From Beta vulgaris subsp. vulgaris (lineage: Eukaryota > Streptophyta > Magnoliopsida > Caryophyllales > Amaranthaceae): 64,000 nucleotides of DNA. The notes under the pieces were generated by a model, which made no database searches, had not been told where the DNA came from, and saw nothing but the letters and a program-made list of their open reading frames with translations. The stretch is taken from assembly GCF_026745355.1 (NCBI RefSeq), contig NC_079209.1:38445505-38509504 (forward strand). The letters run 5' to 3'. Below, one piece after another: positions 12,880 to 25,600 of this stretch. Within the stretch, counting starts at the first letter, position 1. Each line of letters starts with the position of its first letter. The translations under genes were made by a program, and so were the position numbers.

Positions 12880-13231
12880 TGTGGGAAAATAATGTCTCAC
12901 CATTTACTAAATATAGTAAAATAGTTTACTATTTTATCACAATTCACATTATGTGAATTATCTGCTTTTGTGTGAGGAATGTGTGCTTAACCATTCCTAT
13001 AATTAGCTATGCTATGTTTATCATTGTCATGCTATTATAAATAGCTTAGTGTTTGTTTAGAATTAAAAACAACAACATTTACATTGTATATTCTCCATTT
13101 ATTTATTAACATTCCATTTTATCATTGTGGAATTACTATTGCATCTTTCGCCAGTATAATTTTATCGGCTTTATTAATTTCTCTCAATCTTTGGTTGAAT
13201 CTATCGCTTTCGCGCACTCTGAACCCCTACA
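12880..13231 (+). repeat. Copia 5' LTR
   Basis: Starts TGTGGGAAAATAATG and ends CCCCTACA, i.e. TG...CA, about 352 bp, directly before the tRNA primer site. AT-rich with a TATAAATAG box at about 13034. No second copy is found, so the right edge rests on the PBS position. Confidence 0.7.
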
Positions 13232-13234
13232 AAT

Positions 13235-13246
13235 TGGTATCAAAGC
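13235..13246 (+). promoter_or_regulatory. Primer binding site (tRNA-iMet type)
   Basis: TGGTATCAAAGC matches the plant Copia site TGGTATCAGAGC, complementary to the 3' end of initiator methionine tRNA, with one change. It lies 3 bases after the LTR end. Confidence 0.85.
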
Positions 13247-13274
13247 TTTATATATTCAGCTGGGATTTTTTTAT

Positions 13275-15746
13275 CATGTCTACAAAATTTGATATTGAGA
13301 AGTTTGATGGTAAAATTAGTTTTGCTATATGGCGAATTCAAATGCAAGCCATTCTTACCCAGAATGGTTTAAAGAAGGATTTGGATGGAAAGTCCAAAAA
13401 GTCATCCACTTTGACAGATGAATAATGGGATGACATGGATGAGAAAGCATTGTCCGTAATTCAGTTATGTTTGTCTCGTGAGGTGTTACGTGAGGTCATG
13501 AGTGAAAAGGCTGCTGCAGATATTTGGGCTAAATTAGAATCTCTTTACATGACCAAAAGCCTTGCAAACAAACTTCGCCTCAAGGACAGACTCTTTACAC
13601 TCAAAATGGCAGAAGGTACTCCTATTCAAACTCACCTTGATGAGTTTAATTCTATTATTGTTGATTTGGAGAACTTGGATGTCAAAATTGATGATGAGGA
13701 TAAAGCCATTTTACTTATTATTTCACTACCACTCTCATATCGACACTTTAAGGAAATAATGTTATATGGAAATTATGTTACATTATTCTTAAAGATGTTA
13801 AATCTCACCTATTATCAAAAGAAAATTTTGATACCGATATAAATTCGGAACATTCGGGTGAAGGCTTGGTTATTAGAGGGAGAAATTTTGGAAAAGGTAG
13901 TATAAGTAAAACCAGATTTAAATCAAAATTTAGAGATATCGAATCTAAATTTTGCCATTATTGCAAGAAAAAAGGACACGAAATATCTGATTGCTATAAG
14001 TTGAAAAATAAGCAAGAAAAAGAACAAAAGGGTAAACAACCTGAAACTCACGCCGAAGCTGGTGTTGCTGAGTCCGGGTCAGATGGGGATTTATTATTAG
14101 CAGCTGACTCCGAACAAAGATCTAGAAATGAATGGATTCTTGATTCTGGTTGTACATTTCACATGTCACCGAATAAAGACTGGTTTACCACCTATGAACC
14201 AGTTGATGGTGGTCTTATTTTGATGGGCAATGATGCTCAATGCAAGGTTGTTGGTAAAGGTACAATCAAAGTTAAGACAAATGATGGCGTTACTAGGACT
14301 TTGACCGGTGTTAGACATGTTCCCGATTTGAAATGAAATCTCATTTCCTTAGGCACCCTTGAATCACTTAGGTGTAAATATTCAGCTGAAGGTGGAGATT
14401 TAAAAGTGTCCAAAGCTGCTCTTGTTTTATTAAAGGAAAATTGATCTTGTAGTTTATATGTGCTACAGGGATTTACTATTACAGGATCTGCAGCTACTGC
14501 CTCATCCAACAATGACGATACGAAGTTGTGGCATTTGAGATTGGGCCACATGAGTGAGAAAGGAATGCATGTCCTTAACAAAAGAGGTTTCCTTGGCAAT
14601 CATTGTACCAGTAAGGTTGGTTTATGCGAGCATTGTATTTTTGGCAAGCAGAAAAGAGTTAGCTTTTCAAAAGGCGTTCACCGAACCAAAGGTACATTAG
14701 ATTATATTCATTCGGACCTTTGGGGTCCTTCACAAGCTCCTTCCACACGAGGACGTCATTATATGTTGACCATTATTGATGATTTCTCAAGAAAACTTTG
14801 GGTCTATTTTCTTAAGTATAAAAGTGATGTATTTTCAACTTTCAAGGATTGAAAAACCTTAATTGAAAATCAAACTGGTAAGAAAGTTAAAAGGTTGAGA
14901 ACAGACAATGGTCTTGAATTCTGTTTAAATGAGTTTAATAGGTTCTGCAAGAAAGAAAATATTGCAAGACATCATAACATTCCAGGTACTCCACAACAAA
15001 ATGGAGTTGCAGAACGAATGAACAGAACTATTTTGGAGAGAGTTCGTTGTATTCTCTCTCATTCTGGCTTGAAAAAGGGATTTTGGGCTGAAGTGGCAAA
15101 CACTGCAAGCTATTTGATAAACCGCTCCCCAAATAGATTACTTGATGGTAATATTCCAGAAGAAGTTTGGTCAGCTAATCCGGTTGATTATTCTAATCTT
15201 AGAATATTTGGTTGTCCTGCTTATTCGCACGTTAGCGATGGGAAATTGGAACCTCGTGCTAAAAAGTGCATATTCTTAGGTTATGGTTCAGGGGTTAAAG
15301 GTTATCGTTTATATGACCCTGAGTCTCGTAAAACCTTTTATGATAGGAATATAACCTTCAACAAAAATGAAATTATATCTTCTAGAGAAGAGAATTGTGT
15401 TTCTCATACCATTATAGATCATGAGAATATTAGAGAGAAGGTGGAGTTTGAGGTCTCATCCTCAAAATCAAAGGAAGGTACCCATACTTCCTCAGCTCAA
15501 CCTGCATTTGACGATAATACTGTTATAATTGAAAATACGAGTCCGCAACGTCTACCACAAAGACGGGGTTTACCAGAACCGTGGTCAAAGGCTCAAAATC
15601 TTCCGGATCAAAGACCAAGAAGACAATCTCAAAGATACATTGGCCAAAGTGCTAATATCGCATATGCTTTGGTTGCTGCACAAGAAATTGATGATTCCAA
15701 TGAGCCTAAAAATTACGATGAGGCTATATCTCGTGTAGATTTATAA
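13275..15746 (+). pseudogene. Copia gag-protease-integrase polyprotein (broken, no RT)
   Basis: Starts at ATG 13275 (MSTKFDIEKFDGKISFAIW, a gag opening typical of plant Copia elements). The gag part runs to about 13842 and is followed by a zinc knuckle ([14 protein letters not shown], near 13950), a protease with [11 protein letters not shown] (near 14135), GAG-pre-integrase with a HLRLGHMSEKG-like motif (near 14532), and an integrase core containing DLWGP, RTDNGLEF and GTPQQNGVAERMNRT (14715-15060) with the GYRLYDP C-terminal region. Breaks: stops at 13423, 14334, 14442 and 14850, and a frame change near 13783. Several stops are at codons that are tryptophan or arginine in relatives, as expected from G-to-A or C-to-T decay of a silenced copy. 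Confidence 0.9.
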
Positions 15747-16277
15747 CACAAATGTTGTATCATAGAATTGCATCTGTGTTTTTAGCAGCTAGAAATTGTA
15801 TCTTCAAATTACAACTATAAGTCATATACTATAGGCTTCTTTAAAGGAATAGGGAAGGGGTGTTTTAGTTAAATAAAAGCCATTTGACACTTATTACAAT
15901 CATATACTATAAGCTAGTCGTGTTGATTTAGTATATATAAGAAGAACAAAATATAGTCGTATCTTGAAGAATTTCATAGAAAGGATTACCTAGATTAAAC
16001 TTCACCGAAGGTGTCTTGAGATAGAATGAAGAATTAGAAATTTAAGGTGAGATATTTTTTGGGTTTCTTACAAAGAAAATCTCATCCAACTTTTTGGGGA
16101 TAACTTTACACCTAATTGTACAATAAAAAAATTAGGCTGTTTTTTTTAACTTTACACCTAACAGTACACAATTTTTTTAACCAAAAAAATTTGTACATTT
16201 TTTTACAAACAATTTTTTTGGGCAATATTTATTTACTCCAAATCATAAATTACATAAATCGAAACCGAAAATTAAAA
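15747..16277. other. Short spacer, no gene seen
   Basis: AT-rich. It contains two near-copies of AACTTTACACCTAA followed by poly-A/T (about 16100-16175). It could be the lost remainder of CACTA copy 2 or host DNA; I cannot decide. Confidence 0.4.
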
Positions 16278-16282
16278 AGTAC

Positions 16283-16613
16283 TGTTTCGAGTAAAAACAT
16301 GTAAGATGAGGAATGAAACGAGATTAGGAGTCGATGATCAATGATGGTGACCGATCACTCGGGGAATGAAGTGAGCCCTGCAAAAACGAGCGTTAGACTA
16401 CCCCGGGGGTGTATCCGGGATCGCCCCTCCGACGATCAAGTCAGTTAATTGCTTTAATCGGTTAATGTGAAGTGGTTTGTCTAGAATTTACCTCAATAAA
16501 TGGGGATCTGATCCCTATTTATAGGCATTGAAATATGTGAAAAAATGCCCTGCTAGGCTGGCACAAGGCCCGAGGATGAGTGGGGCCCACTAAGAACTTA
16601 TTGGGCGCAAATA
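16283..16613 (-). repeat. Gypsy-Tat 3' LTR
   Basis: 331 bp on the plus strand, from TGTTTCGAG to GGGCGCAAATA. It aligns along its length with 28073-28405 with scattered substitutions and small indels. Confidence 0.9.
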
Positions 16614-16626
16614 TTAGCCCCAAGCA
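16614..16626 (-). promoter_or_regulatory. Polypurine tract of the Tat element
   Basis: On the minus strand GCTTGGGGCTAA lies immediately before the 3' LTR, the usual TTGGGGGCTA-like priming tract of this lineage. Confidence 0.65.
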
Positions 16627-16789
16627 AAATATATGGGAGAATGAAGGCTTCCCTGAAGTCACATGTTTTGCGAAATACCGGATTTGCTCTCCTTATGGAA
16701 GGTGAGACTCGGCTACCCTTATGCCTTTGCAGAGGTGCCCTTAGAGGCCTAACCTATCTCGAGGGACACTAGGCCTCGAGAGCCGATAA

Positions 16790-17350
16790 GACGTGACTCA
16801 AGATGGCGCTAGGGTTAATGAGCCCCAAGGACCTCAAAAGGCGATGCATCGGTCGAGATGCCTCAAGGACTAATGAGCCTAAATTATCTCAAGGGATTGG
16901 TGATACCTCGCTCGAGATTACCTCAGGGGCTAATGAGCCCTAAGTAACTCGAGGGGTGGATGAGATCTCACTCGAGATTACTCAGGGCTAATGAGCCATA
17001 AGTAACTCGAGGGGTGGATAAGACCTCGTTCGAGATTACTCAGGGGCTAATGAGCCCCAAGTGACTCGGGGGGTGGAAGACCTTGCTCAAGATTACTCAG
17101 GGGCTAATGAGCCCCATGTAACTCGAGGGGTAGATGACACCTCGCTCAGGATGCCTTAGGGACTAATGAGCCCCAAGTAACTCGAGGGGTGGATGACACC
17201 TTGCTCGAGATACATCAGGGGCTAATGATCCCTAAGTGACTCGAGGGTGGATGACACCTCACCCGAGATGCCTCAGGGACCAATAAGCCCCAAGTAACTC
17301 GAGCGGTGGTGAGACCTCGCTCTAGATTACATAATCCCAAGTGTCTCGAG
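16790..17350. repeat. Minisatellite of about 60 bp next to the 3' LTR
   Basis: About nine imperfect units contain CAGGGGCTAATGAGCCCC, AAGTAACTCGAGGGGTGGATG and CCTCGCTCGAGATT. Each unit holds the palindromes GGGGCTAATGAGCCCC (imperfect) and CTCGAG. It lies between the PPT and the antisense gene, in the non-coding 3' part of the Tat element. Confidence 0.9.
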
Positions 17351-17899
17351 GGGTCTTGACGCTGTAGCTCTTTACGGGTGCCAACCCCAGTAGTTGCGGT
17401 GATCCTGGGGTATCCTTCACTCGATCTAGGTGAAGTGCCTAAGTGTAGGTATTTGAACTTAGTTGTGTCCAGTCAACCCGTTGGGCTGGACGACAACTAA
17501 GGGAGGATGCTCTTATTAGGGGTGGCTCTTTGGTGGTTGCTTTGTGCATGGTCCTTCGATCTAGCTGAATTCAGCCAATTCAGTGAGCTAAAGTAGACTA
17601 GCTTAGGTAGCTGATGGAGGCTACTCCGAAGGGGTGAACTTGGGCCTGCTATGAGGCCCAGTCCGAACATCTTTTCGAGAGCTTTTCGAGCCCGTTAGAT
17701 GTCAACCGTCACCTTCAGGGTGGTCCTATATAATGGGAGCAAAGGACTTCATTTTGTCTTATTTTCACATTATGAGTATTCTCTATTTCATCAAAAATAT
17801 TATCTCGAGAGCCTTAGAAGTCGACAACCGTATTTCAAATCGGGAGAGGATTTCGATGACCTTCCAATCAAGGTACGACTTACTCCTTTTGCTTCTTTG

Positions 17900-20800
17900 C
17901 TTAGTTTTAAATGGACCCTTATGGATGGAGCCCCCTGTTGATGAATACTGGGGGCTCGTCGTGTAGCTCGGGAACCTCTCCTCCTCCACTTGAACCATAT
18001 TTCGTTGGGGTTTTAATAAATCGGGTTCTCGTGGTGTCCGTGGCATTCGACTGCCCTGACCCATTTCAGGTGCTCACTGCCTTACCGTGCTCGAGCGACA
18101 GTATTTCTGTTCTTTCTAATGGGGGGAGGAGTTAAACAACCCCCCGCATGTTGTCACCATTGCTCGACCCTGAGCCATTACGAGTTACTTAGACGATCTT
18201 CTCGATAGTCAGGTGGTTCGCATAATTGAGGGGAGTAGTGACGATCATTCCCTTGGCCTGAGCACGAGTGGCAGGATGGAAGAAGCCCAATCTCAGGCAA
18301 GGGGCATATCACATTTTTACATTCGAGGTCCTTTCATGCAATTCCTAGGGGATAACCTCCACTTTCTTGAGAGCTCGTACTGGATTCGACATCCGTACGC
18401 CATATGCATCCTAGAGCCCACTGAGATCGTTTGCACCCCTCCGATAGGTTGTATTGCTCTGTACAAGGCCTACCTCGAGCTGGGTTTGAGATTCCCTCTT
18501 CATCCATTCATAGTTAAGGTACTCCAATCATATAACATTTCCCTCTGTCAACTGATGCCTAATAGCGTGGGCTCGATGGTGAGCTTCCTTGCAATTTGCG
18601 TTATGATGGATGTGAAGCCTTCACTGACCCTGTGGCGGAATATGATGAAATTGGTCATCATGTCTGCAACCTCAAACGGAGAGGGATTGTGGAGCTTTCA
18701 AGCCCGTTTCCCTTACAAGATCGTGGGGACCATACCCTCGAACCAACAAAAATTCCGCACCGAGTTCATGTACATTTATCGGGCTGAACAATGGGATTTC
18801 CCCCATCACTCCCTTGCCTGAAGGGCCGAACTTGGCCTTGAACATATATGTGCCTCCAATGACCAAGGATGAGGCCAGGGTGGCCATCTATTGTCAGGTT
18901 ATCACCTCGATTGTCAATCGTGATCGAAAGCATATCCCTCAGTATTGGAATCCTAGCGCAGAAGATCTGAGTGACAAGCACTTTCTGTCGGCAATGGGGT
19001 TGAGCCCTGCTTATCCCAAGGGTAGGGATCTTATTGTTAGGTATTTGACCGGATGTTTTTTGTCAGATTACTAACTTGATTTCTTTTGTCCATATAGTTA
19101 TTGCGTGCCAAGAGATGCAGAATCGTCTGACGGTTAACTAACGGGTGCAAGAGCAGATTCGACAAAGGGTGTCGAGGGGAGACACTCGGGTTCCTCGAGC
19201 CCTCAAGGTAACATCTCCCTTCCTCGATTTTTCCCTTTCTTTATTCTTTATTTCCTGACTCCTTTACTCGTAGGACCCTTCGAAGAGGCTCCGTATTCGA
19301 CCCACCACTGCCTCGGCTATCGTTATGCCTCGGGGGGGCGGGGGGAGACCGGAGGAAAATCGTTGCGGAATCCGCTCCTCGATTGAGGGAGGGGTTATCC
19401 CAACCTCGAGAGACTTGGGAGGAGTCCCCTCCTCGAGAGGAGGATCCCTCAGCCCGCAAAAGAGGAAGACCTTGGACCCGGAGCCTATCCGCAACCCTTC
19501 ACAAAGTTGTCTGGGATGGAAAAGACCAGGCGCTTCGATCTGGCTGTGAAACGATTCCTTACCAAGGCGGACATCGAGGTCTACCGAAATTTGACTGAGG
19601 AGGAGGAAGTTAAAGCCCTTCACTGTTCTTGCATCGACGTAAGTGTTGGTACTTCTGTTTTTTGCTTTATTAAGTTGTGATTTAGAGTTAACTCTTGACC
19701 GCTGTTTCAGTGCTCGGTTCGAGTGGCCGTAATGAGCCATCAACACACGATCGATTTCCGGAGACTTAGAGAGGATCGCAAGCTTGAGATCGACATGCTT
19801 GAGAAAGGGCTGGCTACTGAGAAGCAGAAGTTCCTCGATGAAAAGGCCATATGGGACCAAAAGATCAAAGATGACGTGAGCTAAATCGGTCAAACGCCAT
19901 TACGATGCTTCGAAGGGCGAGACTTTGGAGGCCAGGGAGCTTGTTATCCAGGAGTGGAAAGACTCTGAGGCCGGCAAAGACTTCACGGCTGATATGGGGT
20001 TGTTCAGGGCCGAGGTTGCTACTGAAGTTACATTAGGCAAGCTTCGAGAGGCTTTGTGAAAGACACACCCCTTAGTCGACGGGAGCGTGGTTGAGGCGGA
20101 ATATAACTTGATCATCGTCGCAGAGCTCGAAGTTGACACCTTCCTCGATAGTGAGGGGTTCTGATGGATGAGGTTCAGAATACTGAGATAGGAGAGGAAA
20201 TTGGAGAGGAGCATCCTAAGGGACAAGCCGACTCGAGTGCCTCCACCTCCCTTGATTCTGACGAGACCTTAAGCACTTCGACCAGCGACTCTTCGGACAG
20301 CTTTGACTGAGGCCCTTAGTCGATCTTTTGCCTTTTTTCCTATTTTGTATTTAGTCGGGTCCTTGACAACTTTTAGGATGTAAATCTTTTCAGTGAATAA
20401 ACTTTTTGAGTTCAGTGTTTGTTTCATTTTACTATTGATATGCTCCAACTTCTACTTTGCATGCCGCTTGATTTAGCAGTCCTCTCCGAGGTATGATATC
20501 CTAGAGCTTTGATAACCCTCGGGGTGTTTGTAGTACCAAATTCTTGAATTCTGAGGTACGTGACAAGCGTGTGGCGCGTGTTTGGCATAGTTGGGCCAAC
20601 ACGTATAGCCCAATGAGGGGGCTAAATTTATTGCAACCTTCGGAACTGCAGTCCCGTGTCTTTATAAGTACGGGGACTGGGTCATTTAGAGCTTACAATC
20701 TCATTTCTCTCCTTCTGTCTCTGCTTTACCTCGACTACCAACCTTCTTCTTCTTCGAGAGCCAATGTCTCAGCCATTGATTACCGCTGAGGCACTTCGAG

Positions 20801-22062
20801 CGATTAAACGATGCCATCTGGCTAGGTCCAGCTCGAATGTTACTCCCACCTCAACTGGAAGGGGTAGTGTCTCGATGGTCGTCCTTCCTGACAGTCCTCC
20901 TTCGAAGGATACTCCTTCGATGTAGGAAAGGGGATTGCCCTCAACTACACTTGTCCTCAAGCAAGAACCTTCAGAGTTTAAGCTCGAGGATCTCCCCCAA
21001 GTGCCTGCTTCTGGGTTGAAGGGCGTCACACCTTTGAGAAAGAGGCCATGGACGGAGAAACCCTTCTGGGTGCCTTTCTTGGCCCTTTCGAAGGCCAAAA
21101 TGGCCTCGAGGTTTGACAAGGTCTCAGGGCATCTGATGACGGAGACTGATGAGAAGGCTTATCTGGCCCCCGAGGGTCAGGAGATCTAGGCCGTCAAGGC
21201 AACCCTAGTCGAGGTAACCTTACTTTATTGCTTGTATCTCTTTTTGCTTTCTCATAACAACTCGATACTAACTTATGTTTCTTTGTAGCAACTATCGATC
21301 AGGATATCGCCTTCGGCTCGATGGTCGAAACCCAGGCGGATTGGCGACAGTTCGACGGGGGAGATGTCCCCTGGAGATAGGTCCGCCTTGGTCAATCGCC
21401 TTCAGATTGCTGAGTGAAGGCTCTCGGAGGCCGAAGAGGTCATCAAGAAGGGCCAGAAGTCCTTCGATGAGAAGGTGGTCGACCTCGAGCAGTCCATTGG
21501 GGACGTCACGACGCACATGGACTTGGCCAGCAAGAGACGGCGGGAGGCCATCAAGGAGTGTAAGAGTGCCCAAGAGATGGTAGAGAGAGCCAACAAGAGG
21601 GCCAAGGACGCAATTGCCCAGGCTCGCGCTTGTCGAACCCTGATCATCGACAATTAGAAGCTTTCCCAGGAAGGGAGGACTTTCTCGAAGATGCATCATT
21701 GCAGGCTTCCGAGATAGGCCATGGTGAGGCCCTCCTAAAGGTGAGGTCCGTTCTCGAGAAGGTATCTCCTGGCATCTCATGGCCTCTCCTGGGCTGAAGT
21801 GAAGGAAGGGGTTAGGGCGCTCTCTCAAGAGGATGTAGGGGATAGTAGTGAGGCCCCTAAAGTCGAGGACCAGGCTCTTGCACCTAGTAACCTCGAGGGC
21901 CGATCACTTCTGCCCGCTGCTTCTTCTCGGCATCGAGCTCCTGCTTCTTGGCTGCCGGTATCTTCTTTTTCTCTTCTACTCGCTTCGTCTTCTCAACTGC
22001 CTCCTACCAAGGTTAATGTGGAACCCTTAAGCTTTCTTGCTTGCCTTAGATTTTTTCCTTAG
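17900..22062 (+). pseudogene. Antisense extra gene of the Tat element (Transposase_28 / plant gypsy-type ORF)
   Basis: This gene runs opposite to gag-pol. The clearest part is 18213-18830, with YWIRHPYAICILEPTE and LRFPLHPFIVKVLQSYNIS. This resembles the plant family called putative gypsy-type transposon (Transposase_28), which normally reads as LPLP-F-V-VL followed by QL-PN; here QLMPNS is visible. Further downstream are a basic/Pro-Ser stretch (19260-19520) and coiled-coil-prone segments (19590-20200 and 21400-21660, with repeated K, E and A). Plausible introns include 19208-19273. Frames change often, so it is not intact. In Grande and Retand a similar antisense gene exists; its role is unknown. 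The left and right limits are approximate. Confidence 0.65.
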
Positions 22063-22639
22063 CTTATAATCTAGCTACTTCAATGCCTTGTATCTCAATC
22101 AATGGAATAAAACTCGATTCTTTGCACTTTGCCTTGCTTCTGTTTTAAGTTTGTGCCTTCGAGATTTTCTAACTTTCATGCTTTAAACTAGGTTCGAAGG
22201 TCATACAACCTTTTGCAACTTGATTCGATAGCCGTTTTTATAGGAACGGTAACTACTAAGTAATATTTACACAAGTTGGTTTGAATCAGTGCCCAAAAGC
22301 GGCTAAGTGATTCTTACAAAAGCTATAAATTAATGCCCAAAAAGGCAAGTGATTTACAAAACTTTTGAATCTATGCCAAAAAAGCAAGTGATTTTTACAA
22401 AAGTTGGGCTTCATTAGCTTAAATAGCACGGTATGCCCCTAAGCTCGAGGGAGAAACTTAAATATAGAACTTACGAAGGTTATCCTCGTTCCATGTCGAT
22501 GGAGCGGACACCCTTCTTGATCTTCGAGGCGGTAAGTGCCTGGTCGAATGACTGAAGTGACTTTATCGGTACCTCCCAGTTGGGTTGCAACTTGCCAAGT
22601 CGAGGCTCTCGACTCGTGGCTTCAAACTTCCTTAAGACC

Positions 22640-25600
22640 CAATCATTGACCTAAAACGGTCAATGGTTGACTAGGCAATTGAACAGCCGTGTCAGCTTGA
22701 GTTTGTAGGATATAGCTTTCAAAAGGGCATTGCCTCGAGTTTCTGGGAGTAGGTCGAGGTTGACCCTTTTTTCTTCTTTGCATAGAATTTGCGAAGGTTA
22801 TCCTTGGTGAGGGAATGTCGATTTCGACAGGCAGTAGAGCCTCACTACCATACACCAAGTTGAATGGCGTTTGTCCTGTGTTTGCCCGGACCGTTGTTCT
22901 CGTCGACCATAGGATGCTAGGTAGATAGGTTGTCGATCCATGAACCTTTGGCTCCTTCGAGCATGGTTTTCAATCCCTTCAGAACTACTTTGTTTGTTGC
23001 TTCTGCTTGTCTGTTAGTCTGAGGTCGACTGATGACGGAGAATTTGGTTTCGATAACGAATTTGGAGCAGTAGTCTCTTGTTGGTCCGCTATTAAATTGG
23101 CGGCCATTATCCGATATAAGAACTCGAGGGACCCTAAATCTGGTGATCAAGTTTTGCCAAATGAACTGTTAGACTTGTTTATCAGTGATGGAGACCATAG
23201 GTGCAGCTTCGACCCACTTAGTGAAGTAATCGACGGCTACCAAGAGAAATCTCTGTTGATCCGAAGCGGGGGGAAATGGCCCTAAAAGGTCTATTCCCCA
23301 CATATCGAAGGGTAGAGGAGCTTGAATGGTGGTCAAGGAGCTGGCAGCTTGATGAGGAAGGTTGGCATGCATCTGGCATCTTTGCATTTTGGACCAAGTT
23401 CGAGGCGTCTTCTCTCATGGTGGGCCGGTAGTACCCTACTCGAAGAGCCTTAGTTGTGATGTTTCTAGCCCCCTGGTGACTTTCGCATGCCCTTTGGTGT
23501 ATTTATCGAAGGACGTAATCTCCATCCTAAGGAGTCAAGCAACGGAGGAGGGGGTGAGTAAATGATTTTTTGTACATTTGTCCCTCGTGGTATGGGAACC
23601 ATCGAGCTCGTCTCCGTACTTTTTCTGCCTCAAGCTCATCTTGGAGGCAGGACACCATTTCTGAAGAAGGATATAACTTTATCTATCCAAGTAGGGGTTC
23701 TGTCGAGGGTGGCTACCCCCTGTTCATGCTTGGAGCCTTGAGGACTTCCCACATGATTGGTCGGGGCGACAAATCTTCAGATGAGCTAGCCAACCTCGAC
23801 AGTGCATCGGCTTGCTGAATCTCTGATCGGCGGATATGAGTGATGGTGAAGGAGGCCAGATCAACAATTTCTTCTTTAACTTTCTTGAGATACATCTTCA
23901 TGCTGTCTTCTTTAGCCTCGAACTCCCTTGTCACTTGCCCGGCAATAAGCTGGGACTCGGAGTGAGCTGTGAGTTTTCGAACCCCAACTGTTTTACACAG
24001 CTGGATCCCAAGTAATAATGCCTCATATTCTTCCTCATTATTGGAGGTAGTGAAGCCGAACTTGATTGCATATTTTGTTATGTTGTTTTATGGGTCCAAG
24101 ACCAATTATCCGGCGCCACAGCCGACTTTCGATGATGACCCATCGACAAATAGTTCCCAGAAGCCTTCTTCCGTAGGCTCAGGCCTGTGGGTGCATTCGG
24201 CAATGAAGACTGCCAGTGCCTGGGCTTTGTAGTCCGACAAGATTCAAATTCGATGCCGACATCTGACAGTTGATTAGACCAATCCGTCACCCTGCTGGAC
24301 TTTCTGCCTTTCAATTACTTTTCGAATGGGTTGGCTAGTGAGAACTTTGATGGGATGAGCCAGAAAGTAAGGCTTGAGCTTGTGAGTGGGGAGGACAAGG
24401 GCAAAGATCATTTTCTCAATTGGAGGGTACTTGGATTCTACGCCTCGAAGGGTGTGGCTCAGGAAATATACGGGATGTTGGTTCTTTTAGCGCTCAGCGA
24501 CTAGAACAACGCTGAAGGCATGTTCTTATACGGCCAGATAGACGAAAAGTGTCTCTCCCTGCAAGGGGGAGACGAGCTTGAGAAGGCTTGCTAGGTGGGC
24601 TTTTAGCTGTTGGAACGCTTCTTCTGCGGCATCATCCCAGTCGAATGTCGATTGCTTCAATGTCCTGAAGAAGTATAAGCTTTTGTCGGCTGATCACGAC
24701 AGAAAACGGGTAATGCTGCCATGCAGCCGGTTAGGCGTTGGACTTCTTTGACAGTTCAAGGGCTCTTCATTTCGATGATGGCTTGAATTTTGTCAGGGTT
24801 AGCTTCTATACCCCCTTTCATCTACGAGGAAGCCGAGGCACTTCCCACCCTTTACACCAAAGACGCACTTCTTTGGATTGAGCTTCATGTTGTGGGTGCG
24901 CATGGTGGAAAGTGTTTCCCTCAGGTCCGAGACATGATCCTCCTCCTGCTTTCTCTTGACGATCATATCATCGACGTATACTTCTAAGTTTCCCCTTATT
25001 TGCTTTTCGAACATCTTGTTCACAAATCGATAATAAGTTACCCCGGTATTTTTTAGGCCAAAGGGCATTACTTTGTAACAATAGATTCCTAAGTTGGTGT
25101 TGGAGGCCGTATGCACCTGGTCTTCTTTGGCCATGGGGATCTGATGATATCCCGCATTAGCGTTCATGAAGCTGAAGAGTGCATGCCCGGTTGTCGAGTC
25201 GACTAGCCTATCGATCTTAGGGAGGGGAAAGTCGTGCTTCGGACAGGCCTTGTTCAGGCCTGTGAAGTCGATACACATTCTCCAATCCCCAGATGATTTG
25301 CTGACTCGGACTACGTTGACCAACCATTCGGTATACTAACACTCTCGGATGAAACCCGCAACTAATAACTTCTTGACCTCTTCGGCTGCGGCAGTGCTTC
25401 TCTCGAGAACTTGGTGTCTTCACTTATGCTTAACTGGTCGATACCCTTCTCGGATGTTTAGACAGTGGATCATGAGTTGGGGGTCGATGCTTGACATCTC
25501 ATCGACGGTATATGCAACTACATCTTGGAATTCTCGAAGAACTTCCACAATCTGGGCTCTTACACCACAAGAGATTTGTTTGCCGATGCGAACTGCTCAA

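Larger units (their letters stand above)
12880..15746 (+). mobile_element. Truncated Ty1/Copia retrotransposon
   Basis: A 5' LTR (12880-13231), a PBS complementary to initiator-Met tRNA and gag-protease-integrase coding are present in the normal Copia order. Reverse transcriptase, RNase H, PPT and the 3' LTR are absent: recognisable sequence stops near 15746, at PKNYDEAI, the stretch that normally leads into reverse transcriptase. The element sits directly in the transposase frame of CACTA copy 2. Confidence 0.85.

Noticed and set aside
20544..22062. Several short plus-strand frames as separate host genes
   Set aside because: They lie between the Tat LTRs, share base composition with the antisense gene and have coiled-coil character; treated as decayed parts of that gene.
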